Assembly (NCBI GenBank): GCA_020854255.1
Contig: JADZFV010000134.1
Location: forward strand, 1 to 48,328
Reading direction: 5' to 3'
From: Candidatus Melainabacteria bacterium
Lineage (GTDB): Bacteria > Cyanobacteriota > Vampirovibrionia > Obscuribacterales > Obscuribacteraceae
Length of the DNA: 48,328 bases
This document shows, in pieces, positions 24,069 to 32,113 of the stretch. Within the stretch, counting starts at the first letter, position 1; every line of letters starts with the position of its first letter. The notes under the pieces are model-generated. The model saw only the letters and a list, made by a program, of their open reading frames with translations, searched no databases and was not told where the DNA came from. The translations under genes were made by a program, and so were the position numbers.

Positions 24069-25627
24069 GAGACGCCATAATTTATACCGCAGTCCTGCTC
24101 TTTCAGACGGCATGGATGCAAACAGCAATGGCGGAGAATTCCTTTGTGCGCATGAAAAACGCAGCACTGTCAAAAGTAAGTGCAGCACAGCAAAGGATCG
24201 CCGCACCGGTTAACACTGCAAAGAAGACGGGACCAGCGACCGAAATCCGAGACAAATGGGGAGTTTTCATCGGTGTCGGTCAATTCGAAGACCCGAGTAT
24301 CGCTCCTTTAAAGTTTGCCTTCAAAAACACTACTTGTCTTACAGACGTCTTTAAAAATGTCGGCATCGGCAGGTTTGCGCCCGATCACGTGATTGCAATC
24401 GCCAATCAAGCGGCACGAAAGGATTCAATAGAGCAAACGCTGACCGATCAGTGGCTCTGTAAAAAGGCCCTGCCTGAAGATCTCGTCGTCATCTACATTT
24501 GCACGCGGTTCGTTCGGGGTGAAGCAGGCAGAGGCGTGATGCTCCTCGCCAGTGACACCCGGCTGGAAAACGCGGCACAAGATGGAATTCCTCTCAGTGG
24601 GTTGTTGTCCAATGTCAAACGACGCCTGCAATCCAAGCGCGTAATCGCTTTTCTCGATCTTTCTCCTGCGGTCAAGGAAAACGATCCATCCGCCTCAAAA
24701 GATGGCGGGCTGAATATCGAAGCCATAGCAAAAAACAGCTGCGTCACCATATTGTCGGCGACAAGAGGAATGCAGCAGTCGCAGAGTTCTTCAGTCGCAC
24801 CTGTCTCCAGTTTTGCTCAATACATTGTTGAAGGAATGACCTCAGGCATGGGCACTCTGCCCCTTGCTGCCGTAGCTGGATATGTGGTTGAAAGCGTCAA
24901 TCGAGATGCCGCCAGCGTGCACGGAAAAGAACAGACTCCGCTTTTCGTGGCTGCAAGCGACAGTCCCGGTATCACCGACGTGCCCCTGGGAGTACGCCTG
25001 AAAAGCTCGATTGCCGAAAAGTCGGTGCAGATTGGGCATCCGATCGACCAGCTGACTATGCAACGTCCCGATATCATTTCCGGTACACCCGGGCGCCAGA
25101 GCAGATCAAGAACTCTGATTGCTGCGAAGCTTCCAGGCAATGACTTAGATATCGCCCAAGCAACAAAGGCTCAACCCGAGACATCAGTGGAAAAGGCGCC
25201 GGCCGGCGCAAAACCTCAAGCGGCAGCCAATACTCCGCCTGCAAAAACACCAGCGAAAGCTGCTGCCAAGGAAGCAAGCGACGATGACGACAACGACGAC
25301 ACGCCGCCGCAAAATGTCGACATGGGCCCATATATAAAAGAGATGAAGCGCTTGATTCAATCTAAGTGGACGCCGCCAAAAGGCATGCAAGAAAAACATG
25401 TGGTCTCTGTTTTTACGATCCGGCGCAACGGCACAATTGAAGATCCGACCATTGTGGAAAGTTCCGGCACCGAATCGGTCGACGAATCGGCCATGGCGGC
25501 CTTGAAAGCGGCCTCGCCTCTGCCTAAGCTGCCAGCCGGCTCGCCTCAATTCATCCAAATTCGCTATAAGTTCGATTGGAACGTCAAGCCCAGCGCCGGC
25601 TCGGGCAATCCAAGTGCCTCCCCATAG
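24062..25627 (+). CDS. Secreted caspase-fold pseudoenzyme fused to a TonB C-terminal domain
   Basis: The 521-residue protein has a signal peptide (IIYTAVLLFQTAWMQTAMA, cleavage about residue 24). A C14-type caspase-like domain follows (about 62-300). DKWGVFIGVGQFEDPSIAPL matches the first strand and loop of metacaspase-like domains, and VVIYI (142-146) and KRVIAFLD (192-199) match the two catalytic strands. The residues after them, normally SGHG and DxCxSG, read CTRF (147-150) and DLSPA (199-203), so the His and Cys appear replaced by R149 and S201. Then come an Ala/Pro/Lys linker with an acidic run (about 370-415) and a TonB C-terminal domain (418-508, VDMGPYIKEMKRLIQSKW to FIQIRYKFDWNV). 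It is probably periplasmic and non-proteolytic. Its ATG overlaps the methylase stop. Confidence 0.7.
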   Translation: MLRDAIIYTAVLLFQTAWMQTAMAENSFVRMKNAALSKVSAAQQRIAAPVNTAKKTGPATEIRDKWGVFIGVGQFEDPSIAPLKFAFKNTTCLTDVFKNVGIGRFAPDHVIAIANQAARKDSIEQTLTDQWLCKKALPEDLVVIYICTRFVRGEAGRGVMLLASDTRLENAAQDGIPLSGLLSNVKRRLQSKRVIAFLDLSPAVKENDPSASKDGGLNIEAIAKNSCVTILSATRGMQQSQSSSVAPVSSFAQYIVEGMTSGMGTLPLAAVAGYVVESVNRDAASVHGKEQTPLFVAASDSPGITDVPLGVRLKSSIAEKSVQIGHPIDQLTMQRPDIISGTPGRQSRSRTLIAAKLPGNDLDIAQATKAQPETSVEKAPAGAKPQAAANTPPAKTPAKAAAKEASDDDDNDDTPPQNVDMGPYIKEMKRLIQSKWTPPKGMQEKHVVSVFTIRRNGTIEDPTIVESSGTESVDESAMAALKAASPLPKLPAGSPQFIQIRYKFDWNVKPSAGSGNPSASP

Positions 25628-25871
25628 CTGATTGTCCGCTTTTTTGCACGCACTTCACTTGAAAAACACGAACGATACATGCAGATGTATTATTTCTAGT
25701 GAGAAGTTACTGTAACTACGTAATTACCGCATTGACTGCCAGCAATGTACAGGGTAAGTTCGAAAATGAGGTATCAGGTCTTGCTTCGGGGCCGATCTCG
25801 AAGCGACCGTTACTAAATTCCGTAAAATAGCGCAAAAGACACCCCATGGCAGTTTGAGGGCAGGAGCTTTT

Positions 25872-26348
25872 ATGAGCAGAGATGTAGGTAGAGAAATACC
25901 AAAAGGCGGCGGCGACAAGAGCAATGACGGCTCAGCCCAGATGCATCGTGAGGCCTACGAGAGCAAGGACAAAAAAGAGAAGGCTGAAAAGAAAGACGTT
26001 CAACAGGCCAAAGAAGTCAAGAAGATCTCTGACAATAAATTAAAGACTGCCGATCAGGTTGTGGAAGACTACGCCAAATCAAAAAACGGCGAAAACCTCA
26101 AGGCACTGCGCACGACTCTGGCTGGGCCAAACGTTGAGCAGTATTGCAAAGACGGCGCTCAAGCAGCGGTCGACTGGGCGCAAAGCCAGGCCGACAAAGG
26201 CGGCTATGGCAAGCTTATGGCTGGAATCCTTACCCTGACCGGACCTCCTGGCGAAAATTCGGTCAAGAACAAGGGCGGATCGCAGACCAGTGGACCTTCC
26301 ACAACGCAAAGCAAGCAAGGTCCAACTATCGATCCCAACAATTTCTAA
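25872..26348 (+). CDS. Small charged hypothetical protein
   Basis: The protein has 158 residues from the ATG at 25872, chosen because AGGAG lies 5 bases upstream; an ATG 18 bases earlier is less well placed. The N-terminal third is very rich in Lys, Glu and Asp (KDKKEKAEKKDVQQAKEVKK) and probably a helix or coiled coil. The middle is an alpha-helical region (LRTTLAGPNVEQYCKDGAQA), and the C-terminal third is Gly/Ser/Thr-rich and disordered. No signal peptide and no known family is recognised. The preceding 244 bases contain an AGTTAC-T-GTAACT inverted repeat (25705-25717) of unknown role. It is followed by the 38-bp palindrome at 26418. Confidence 0.65.
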   Translation: MSRDVGREIPKGGGDKSNDGSAQMHREAYESKDKKEKAEKKDVQQAKEVKKISDNKLKTADQVVEDYAKSKNGENLKALRTTLAGPNVEQYCKDGAQAAVDWAQSQADKGGYGKLMAGILTLTGPPGENSVKNKGGSQTSGPSTTQSKQGPTIDPNNF

Positions 26349-26417
26349 AGTGCCGCCGCCCGGCTGCTTTTTGAACAAACTCATGGGCGCGCTTTTTTTG
26401 GCGCACCTGACTGTAGG

Positions 26418-26455
26418 TTTTAGAAGTTAAACCGTTAACGGTTTAACTTCTAAAA
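26418..26455. repeat. 38-bp perfect palindrome, copy 1
   Basis: The left arm TTTTAGAAGTTAAACCGTT (19 bases) is followed directly by its exact reverse complement. The inner 28 bases recur identically at 33836-33863. It lies between a hypothetical gene and rpsT. A transcript would form a long hairpin but would end in UAAAA, so it is not a standard terminator. The core is ACCG(TTAA)CGGT. Confidence 0.9.
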
Positions 26456-26578
26456 GTCCTCAAGTGCAAAAATTTTGTAAGCAACCTTTTCGGCGCAGAG
26501 GCTGACTGCCACCTAATGCAATTGGCATGTGTTAGAATACTAACCTTCAAAACGTACAACAGGTCAGGATTCTAAGCC

Positions 26579-26848
26579 GTGCCTAATATCAAGTCAGCAA
26601 AAAAACGTGTCCTTGTCTCCGAACGCAATCGCATTCGCAACAAGACATGGAAGTCCGCAGTCCGCACCGTGCGTAACAACGTTGCCGATGCAGTCAAGTC
26701 GACCAGTGCAAAAAACGCCAAAGAAGCTCTCAGCCATGCCTATGAAGTAATCGACAAGGCAGTGGCAAAAGGGGTTTTGCACAAGAACGCAGCAGCCAGG
26801 AGAAAATCTCGTCTGGCCACCAAAGTTCTGGCGCTCTCAGCCAAGTAG
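26579..26848 (+). CDS. rpsT: 30S ribosomal protein S20
   Basis: The 89-residue length and the N-terminal PNIKSAKKRV signature identify S20. The helical basic core (RNRIRNKTWKSAVRTVR) and the C-terminal KGVLHKNAAARRKSRLA are typical. S20 is a primary binder of 16S rRNA in the 30S body. The start is a GTG with AGGA 9 bases upstream. A TAGAAT -10-like hexamer lies at 26533-26538 without a good -35. It is not in a ribosomal operon here, as is usual for rpsT. Confidence 0.97.
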   Translation: MPNIKSAKKRVLVSERNRIRNKTWKSAVRTVRNNVADAVKSTSAKNAKEALSHAYEVIDKAVAKGVLHKNAAARRKSRLATKVLALSAK

Positions 26849-27104
26849 TCGCAAAAAAAATCAAAAGCATCAAGAGTCGGCGCCCAGACGCGTCGGCTTT
26901 TTGGCACGTACTTGCCAGCAGAATTTCCTGTCTTGGAGCCTGAACTTAGCGATCACTTTGATCTTTAGCCGCAAAGACGATTGAGCACAGCGGCTTTTCC
27001 GGCTAAGATGTGTCTGAGAATTGATTGAAGAAATCCTCTGAAATCGAGACGCAGTTTGGTTCTTGTCATTCAATGCATTTCCCTTCGATATGCAAAAGGA
27101 GTCT

Positions 27105-28601
27105 ATGAGCATACATCCTGGCGGTTTGGAACATACATTGGAGATAGACAGAACTGTCGAGCCCACAAGTACCCAGCAGGCAGCATTGCAGACAGCTGAA
27201 TTGAAACTTGAAAATCTTGCCGAACCGGTGCATTTCATCGGCATTGGCGGCATCGGCATGTCGGCACTGGCCAGATTGCTCTTGCGCGAAGGTAAAGCTG
27301 TATCTGGTTCTGACAAGCAGGCTGGAGATATCACCAACGAACTCGCCGATTTGGGCGCCAAAATTTTTATCGGGCACGTGGCCGAAAACGTGGCGGAAGC
27401 CGGCAGTCTAGTGATCTCCACGGCTATCGTCAATGAAAACCCAGAGTTGGCGGCTGCACGCGCCAAGAATCTGCCTGTGTTCCACCGTTCTCAAATGCTG
27501 GCTGCGCTCGGCTCCAAATCAAAAATGGTGGCGATTACAGGCACGCATGGCAAGACGACAACCACTGGAATGGTGGCACAGGTTCTCATTGACGCTGGTC
27601 TCGATCCGAAGGTAGTGGTTGGTGGCATTTTCGAGCGCATCGGCAGCAATGCTCGCTACGGACAGGGCGGCTATTTCGTTGCCGAAGCCGACGAATCAGA
27701 CGGCACCCATGCAAATTTGCCGTCGCATCTGGCGGTGATAACAAATATCGAGCCCGATCATCTGGAGAATTATCCGGGCGGCATGGCGCAAATCGAAGAA
27801 GCGATGCTGGAGTTCGCTGCACATACAGACAACAATGTGATCGTCTGTGTAGACGATATCGGCTGCAAAAATTTGCTCAAAAGAATCGCCAAGCCAACAG
27901 TCACTTATGGCCGAATAGATCTCGCACCGGAAGCCGATTATCGATATGAGTCCTTACCCGGATTCGCCATGCGCGTGTATAGACGAAACTCTCTACTTGG
28001 CGAATTGACCCTCAAAGTACCTGGCGAGCACAACAAACAAAACGCCCTGGCGGCAATTGTTTCCGGTATGGAGCTGGGCATTCAATTTGAGCAGGCGGCT
28101 CGCTCACTTGAGACTTTCGGTGGTGTCGCACGTCGCTTTCAAATCAAAGGTGAGGTTGCCGGTACGGTCGTCGTCGATGACTATGCCCACCATCCGACTG
28201 AAGTGATTGCCACGCTGCAGGCGGCTAAGCAATATCTGGCCGCTCAAGCCGTCAACGGAAGTAAGGTAAGTTCCCGAATCGTCGCGGTCTTCCAACCGCA
28301 TCAACCGGGACGATTGCGCGACCTCTGGCAAGAGTTTCTAAAGTCGTTTGACGGCGCCGATCTTGTTTTGATCACAGATATCTACGTAGCACGTGGTGGC
28401 GCGATTGAAGGCATAACCACAGAGCGTTTCGTTCGCGAAATGAGTCATGCCAATGTAAAACATTTGGAAGGCAAGACAACTGATCTTGCCGCCAAGATAG
28501 CCGGTCATCTTCAGCCGAATGACCTGGTTTTGACTATTGGAGCCGGTGATATTACAGATGTCGGCAGCGAGCTCATCAAATGCTTGAAAAAAGGCAAGTG
28601 A
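27105..28601 (+). CDS. murC: UDP-N-acetylmuramate--L-alanine ligase
   Basis: The protein has 498 residues from the ATG at 27105 (AAAAGGAG just upstream; in-frame starts at 27063 and 27090 are less supported). Motifs: nucleotide-sugar loop GIGGIGMS (46-53), ATP P-loop GTHGKTTT (146-153, K150), EADESDGTH, and DDYAHHPTE near the start of the C-terminal domain. MurC adds L-Ala to UDP-MurNAc in the cytoplasm, opening the peptide branch of peptidoglycan synthesis. An N-terminal extension of about 40 residues precedes the first strand, longer than in E. coli. It overlaps murB and heads murC-murB-hydrolase-murF-like-ddl. Confidence 0.96.
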   Translation: MSIHPGGLEHTLEIDRTVEPTSTQQAALQTAELKLENLAEPVHFIGIGGIGMSALARLLLREGKAVSGSDKQAGDITNELADLGAKIFIGHVAENVAEAGSLVISTAIVNENPELAAARAKNLPVFHRSQMLAALGSKSKMVAITGTHGKTTTTGMVAQVLIDAGLDPKVVVGGIFERIGSNARYGQGGYFVAEADESDGTHANLPSHLAVITNIEPDHLENYPGGMAQIEEAMLEFAAHTDNNVIVCVDDIGCKNLLKRIAKPTVTYGRIDLAPEADYRYESLPGFAMRVYRRNSLLGELTLKVPGEHNKQNALAAIVSGMELGIQFEQAARSLETFGGVARRFQIKGEVAGTVVVDDYAHHPTEVIATLQAAKQYLAAQAVNGSKVSSRIVAVFQPHQPGRLRDLWQEFLKSFDGADLVLITDIYVARGGAIEGITTERFVREMSHANVKHLEGKTTDLAAKIAGHLQPNDLVLTIGAGDITDVGSELIKCLKKGK

Positions 28602-29506
28602 TAAAAGAAGAACAATTCGACGCGCCACTGGCTCGTTTTACGACGCTCAAAATCGGTGGTGTTGCAAAGCGCCTCATTCAACCGACAACGGTTGCCGAAC
28701 TGGCAGCCATTGTCGACGAATTATCCAAGAACAACGAAAAATGGTTTGTTTTGGGAGGCGGCTCTAATCTTCTTGTTTCCTCGAAGGGTTTTGCAGGCAC
28801 CGTAGTTAGAACCACTCAAATCACAGCGGTCGAAAGACTGGAAAGCAATTTGATTGAGGCGGGAGCGGGCTCGCGTTTGCCACATCTGGCCAGACACGCT
28901 GCCCAGTGGGGATTGTGCGGGCTGGAATTTGCCGCCGGCATCCCCGGCACGGTAGGCGGTGGCGTGATCATGAATGCCGGTGCCCATGGAAGTTCTATGT
29001 CAGAAATTGTTGAAGAAGTGTCGGTGTACGACTCGACGATCAATAAAGTGATCAATCTGGCAAAGGACGAGCTCGGTTTTCAATACAGGCGTTGCGCCCT
29101 TGATCCTAATAGACATGCTGTATTGTCGGCAAAACTCAGACTCAACACGGACAGACCGGAAGAAATTGAAACTCGCATTCGCCACAACGAAGAGTATCGC
29201 CTGCGCACTCAACCAATTGGCTTCCCGAATGCCGGCAGCACCTTCAAGAATCCGGAACCGGCTCGCGCTGCCGGTATGCTCCTGGACCAATCCGGTGCCA
29301 AAGAGTTAAAAGAAGGGCAAGCGGCAGTTTCTGCCCTGCACGCCAATTTCATAATCAATCTGGGCGGCGCCACCTCAGATGAGGTGACCAGCCTGCTCCA
29401 GAAGATGCAAAACAGGGTTATGGAGAAATTTGGAGTCAGACTTAATCCGGAGTGGAAAACGCTGGGAGACTTTACTGCAGAAGAAAAAGCGGTCTGGAAG
29501 ACCTGA
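28580..29506 (+). CDS. murB: UDP-N-acetylenolpyruvoylglucosamine reductase
   Basis: The 308-residue protein matches type II MurB (no extra Tyr-loop domain). FAD-binding motifs are FTTLKIGGVAKRL, VLGGGSNLLVS and AGIPGTVGGGVIMNAGAHG; YRRCALD, NAGSTFKNPE (Ser proton donor region) and HANFIIN lie further on. It reduces enolpyruvyl-UDP-GlcNAc to UDP-MurNAc with NADPH. Two starts compete: the ATG at 28580 (22-base overlap with murC) and a GTG at 28598 whose GTGA overlaps the murC stop by 4 bases, a common coupling arrangement. The second is quite possible. Confidence 0.95.
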   Translation: MLEKRQVIKEEQFDAPLARFTTLKIGGVAKRLIQPTTVAELAAIVDELSKNNEKWFVLGGGSNLLVSSKGFAGTVVRTTQITAVERLESNLIEAGAGSRLPHLARHAAQWGLCGLEFAAGIPGTVGGGVIMNAGAHGSSMSEIVEEVSVYDSTINKVINLAKDELGFQYRRCALDPNRHAVLSAKLRLNTDRPEEIETRIRHNEEYRLRTQPIGFPNAGSTFKNPEPARAAGMLLDQSGAKELKEGQAAVSALHANFIINLGGATSDEVTSLLQKMQNRVMEKFGVRLNPEWKTLGDFTAEEKAVWKT

Positions 29507-29601
29507 AGGAGAACAGTCAAAAGCGGCTATTTTACTAGTTTTTAAGTGGGTTAAGAAGGCGGCCGGGTTACCATAGAAGGCAGCCAATATGGATAAAATC
29601 A

Positions 29602-30396
29602 GTGGCAGAAGTAAATTACGTCAAGTTGGGTGAGCACGGCAGTCCTGTCGTGATGTTGCACGGCTGGGGCCAGTCGCTCGAATCCATGCGCGTCTTGGGC
29701 GATCTGCTCTCACGCTACCATCAGGTTTATCTTGTCGACTTACCAGGCTTCGGCAAATCAGCAAAACCCAAAGATGACTGGGACACAATAGATTACGCTC
29801 GTTGCATTGATGAGCTTTTTAAAAAGTTGGGTCTGGAAAATGCAATAGTGATCGGACATTCATTCGGCGGACGGGTCGGCATGCGCATGGCCGTAAAGCA
29901 CAAAACACGAGTCAGTGCACTTGTGTTGATCAATTCGGGCGGCCTCAAATCGCAAATGAATGGAAGACGCCTCTATCGCGCCAAAGCCCTCAAACTGCTC
30001 TCCAACAGTCTCAAATGGTGCGATTCCACATTCGGCAGTCATTATTTTGAAACCTGGTTCTCTCCAAAATTTGCATCGCGCGATTACAAAAACGCTGGCG
30101 CTCTGAAAAATATACTGGTCAAAACAGTCAACGAAGATCAAAGCCAGGATGCGGCACAAATTAGCTGCCCGACTTTCCTCCTCTGGGGAGAAAATGACCA
30201 GGAGACACCTGTAGAGATGGGATACAGATTGAATTCAATCATACCTAAATCGCAACTTCTGGTTTTACCTGAAAAAGATCACTTTCCTTTTATCGACGAA
30301 GGCGCGCATCTTTGCGCATACTATATTTTGGATTTTTTAAAAACGCATAAAATAGAATCTCCGGCGCTTCGGCAGGGGGATTTGGCCAATGTTTGA
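29602..30396 (+). CDS. Alpha/beta-hydrolase fold protein in the mur cluster
   Basis: The 264-residue protein has the classic hydrolase layout: oxyanion region LHGWGQ (19-24), nucleophile elbow GHSFGG (85-90, S87), acid D199 in GEND, and H227 in KDHFPF. A helical cap lies between about 115 and 180. No signal peptide is present, so it is cytoplasmic. The substrate is unknown; relatives include esterases, C-C bond hydrolases and lipases. It starts at a GTG about 95 bases after murB and overlaps the MurF-like gene by 8 bases, so it is translationally coupled to peptidoglycan genes. That location hints at an envelope-related ester or thioester, but this is inference. Confidence 0.85.
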   Translation: MAEVNYVKLGEHGSPVVMLHGWGQSLESMRVLGDLLSRYHQVYLVDLPGFGKSAKPKDDWDTIDYARCIDELFKKLGLENAIVIGHSFGGRVGMRMAVKHKTRVSALVLINSGGLKSQMNGRRLYRAKALKLLSNSLKWCDSTFGSHYFETWFSPKFASRDYKNAGALKNILVKTVNEDQSQDAAQISCPTFLLWGENDQETPVEMGYRLNSIIPKSQLLVLPEKDHFPFIDEGAHLCAYYILDFLKTHKIESPALRQGDLANV

Positions 30397-32098
30397 AGAA
30401 TTTTCGGCATCTGCCGAATCAATCGCAGTCGGCATTACACTTGCTGCGCTCGGCAATCTCGGCTTCTTTGAAAAGAGAGGGCTGCGCTACCTGCAATACT
30501 TTCAACAACAAGAGTATGAAGGAAAACGTTTCTTAGACTGGATTATAGAAAAACGCGCATTCGACAAAAGAGCGTCGGCAATTACGGTTTTCTGCGCGGC
30601 GACCTCGGCCTATTTTCTGTCGGTTGATGACAGAGGCACTTTCCTGACTGGCGTTTTCGCCTGTATGATGCTTCTCTGGCTGGCCAAGCAAGAAGAGGAT
30701 CCGACAGGCACAGGCAAGATCAAGCTCAAGATGACTGAGCGGGCGCGCCGCATTTTCCGCCTGGCCATGTGGCTATATGTGGGTGCTGTAGCGCTTTTGG
30801 CATTAGCAGTTTGGTTTATAGACGGCGTCAACAGGCTGCCTCATTTCCTCCTTGCTTCAGTTGTATTGACCCAGGCTCAACCGCTCTTTCTCGTGCTGGC
30901 CAACCTGATACTTTCGAAAAACGAAAAAGAACTGCAAGAAAACTTCGCCAAAGAAGCGCGCAGTATTATCAAATCAGTAAAACCGAGAATTGTCGGCATT
31001 ACAGGCAGCTACGGCAAAACCAGCACGAAAGTCATACTTGCCGACATACTCTCGTCTGTCGGTCCAACCTTCAGCACTCCTCGCAGCATCAACAGCTACA
31101 TGGGCATGACGCGTGAGATAAGAGAACGTATGCGCCCCGGACACCGTTTTGCAGTGGTTGAAATGGGCGCCTATTACATTGGTTCGATCAGACGCATGTG
31201 CACGCTTACGCCGCCGGATGCCGCAATTGTCACGGCGATAGGCGGTATGCATCTGGAAAGATTTGGCTCGCCGGAGAACGTTTTTAAAGCCAAGTCTGAA
31301 CTTGCTCAAGCTGTGCCCGCAGACGGTATTCTTGTCGTCAACGGAGACAGTGAATTTTGCCGCCGTGTTGCTAAAGAAAATCCGAAACGCATCACCAGAC
31401 TCTACGGATTGGATAGAAAGTCAGGGCATCTGGACGCTTACATGTGCGACATCAAAGCGACCGCAGACGGAACGTCATTCACGATCGAGTTTGAAGGCAG
31501 GTCTTACAGGGGCTTCACAAAGCTGCTCGGCAAGCCGATGTTAGGCAATATTCTTGCCTCGTTTACTATGGCAGTGTCGCTTGGATTGAACCCCGATCTG
31601 GTGATAGCAGCAATCCGCCATGTAAAAACTGAAAGCAATCGCCTCGAGCCTGTCAAAACAACTGCCGCGTCATTTGTGGCCGTGCCGGGCAAAAAACCGA
31701 TTCGCCAGGGACGCGTACTCAGGCTCAATGATGCATACAACTCAAACCCGGTCGGTTTTGCCGCAGCACTTGAAGTTCTGTCTCAGCAGAAAGAAGGCAG
31801 GCGCGTGCTCGTCACACCGGGCATGGTAGAGCTGGGCGAAAGACAGTTTGAAGAAAACAAGAAAGCCGCCGAGTTGGCCGCAACAGTCTGCGATATGGTG
31901 GCAATAGTCGGCAGTACCAATCGCCAGGCGCTCCTGGATGGACTTTTCCAGGGAGGAATGCCAACTGAAAAGATCAAGAAATTCGACAAAATGTCGGAAG
32001 CCTTCAGTTTTCTCGGTCACGACTACTGCCAGGACGGTGACACAGTCTTGATTGAAAACGACCTGCCCGACCTTTACGAAACCGTCCCGGTATTTTAG
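30389..32098 (+). CDS. Membrane-anchored MurF-like ligase
   Basis: The 569-residue protein has an N-terminal membrane part (helices about 11-27, 64-80, 84-100, 126-145 and 152-174) and then a Mur ligase. The P-loop GITGSYGKTSTK (203-214) is of MurF form, followed by TAIGGMHLERFGSPENVFKAKSE (MurF IGxxHLExFGSxE region), the RLEPV motif and DAYNSNP, close to MurF's DxYNxNP. MurF joins D-Ala-D-Ala to UDP-MurNAc-tripeptide. Position directly before ddl, which makes D-Ala-D-Ala, supports this role. E. coli MurF (about 450 residues) has no membrane helices; here the ligase would be tethered to the inner membrane. A non-MurF Mur-family ligase is the alternative. Confidence 0.8.
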   Translation: MFEEFSASAESIAVGITLAALGNLGFFEKRGLRYLQYFQQQEYEGKRFLDWIIEKRAFDKRASAITVFCAATSAYFLSVDDRGTFLTGVFACMMLLWLAKQEEDPTGTGKIKLKMTERARRIFRLAMWLYVGAVALLALAVWFIDGVNRLPHFLLASVVLTQAQPLFLVLANLILSKNEKELQENFAKEARSIIKSVKPRIVGITGSYGKTSTKVILADILSSVGPTFSTPRSINSYMGMTREIRERMRPGHRFAVVEMGAYYIGSIRRMCTLTPPDAAIVTAIGGMHLERFGSPENVFKAKSELAQAVPADGILVVNGDSEFCRRVAKENPKRITRLYGLDRKSGHLDAYMCDIKATADGTSFTIEFEGRSYRGFTKLLGKPMLGNILASFTMAVSLGLNPDLVIAAIRHVKTESNRLEPVKTTAASFVAVPGKKPIRQGRVLRLNDAYNSNPVGFAAALEVLSQQKEGRRVLVTPGMVELGERQFEENKKAAELAATVCDMVAIVGSTNRQALLDGLFQGGMPTEKIKKFDKMSEAFSFLGHDYCQDGDTVLIENDLPDLYETVPVF

Positions 32099-32113
32099 GA
32101 AGCACAGCCTTAG

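Noticed and set aside
21633-25627. The methylase/caspase pair considered as an anti-phage defence system
   Set aside because: The caspase-fold protein is exported and appears catalytically dead, and there is no nuclease or sensor. Defence is not supported, though the pairing is kept as a finding.
26849-27104. A possible terminator after rpsT (AAAAGC ... GCTTTTTGG)
   Set aside because: The complementary arms are only 6 bases with a long loop and the GC-rich part does not pair properly.
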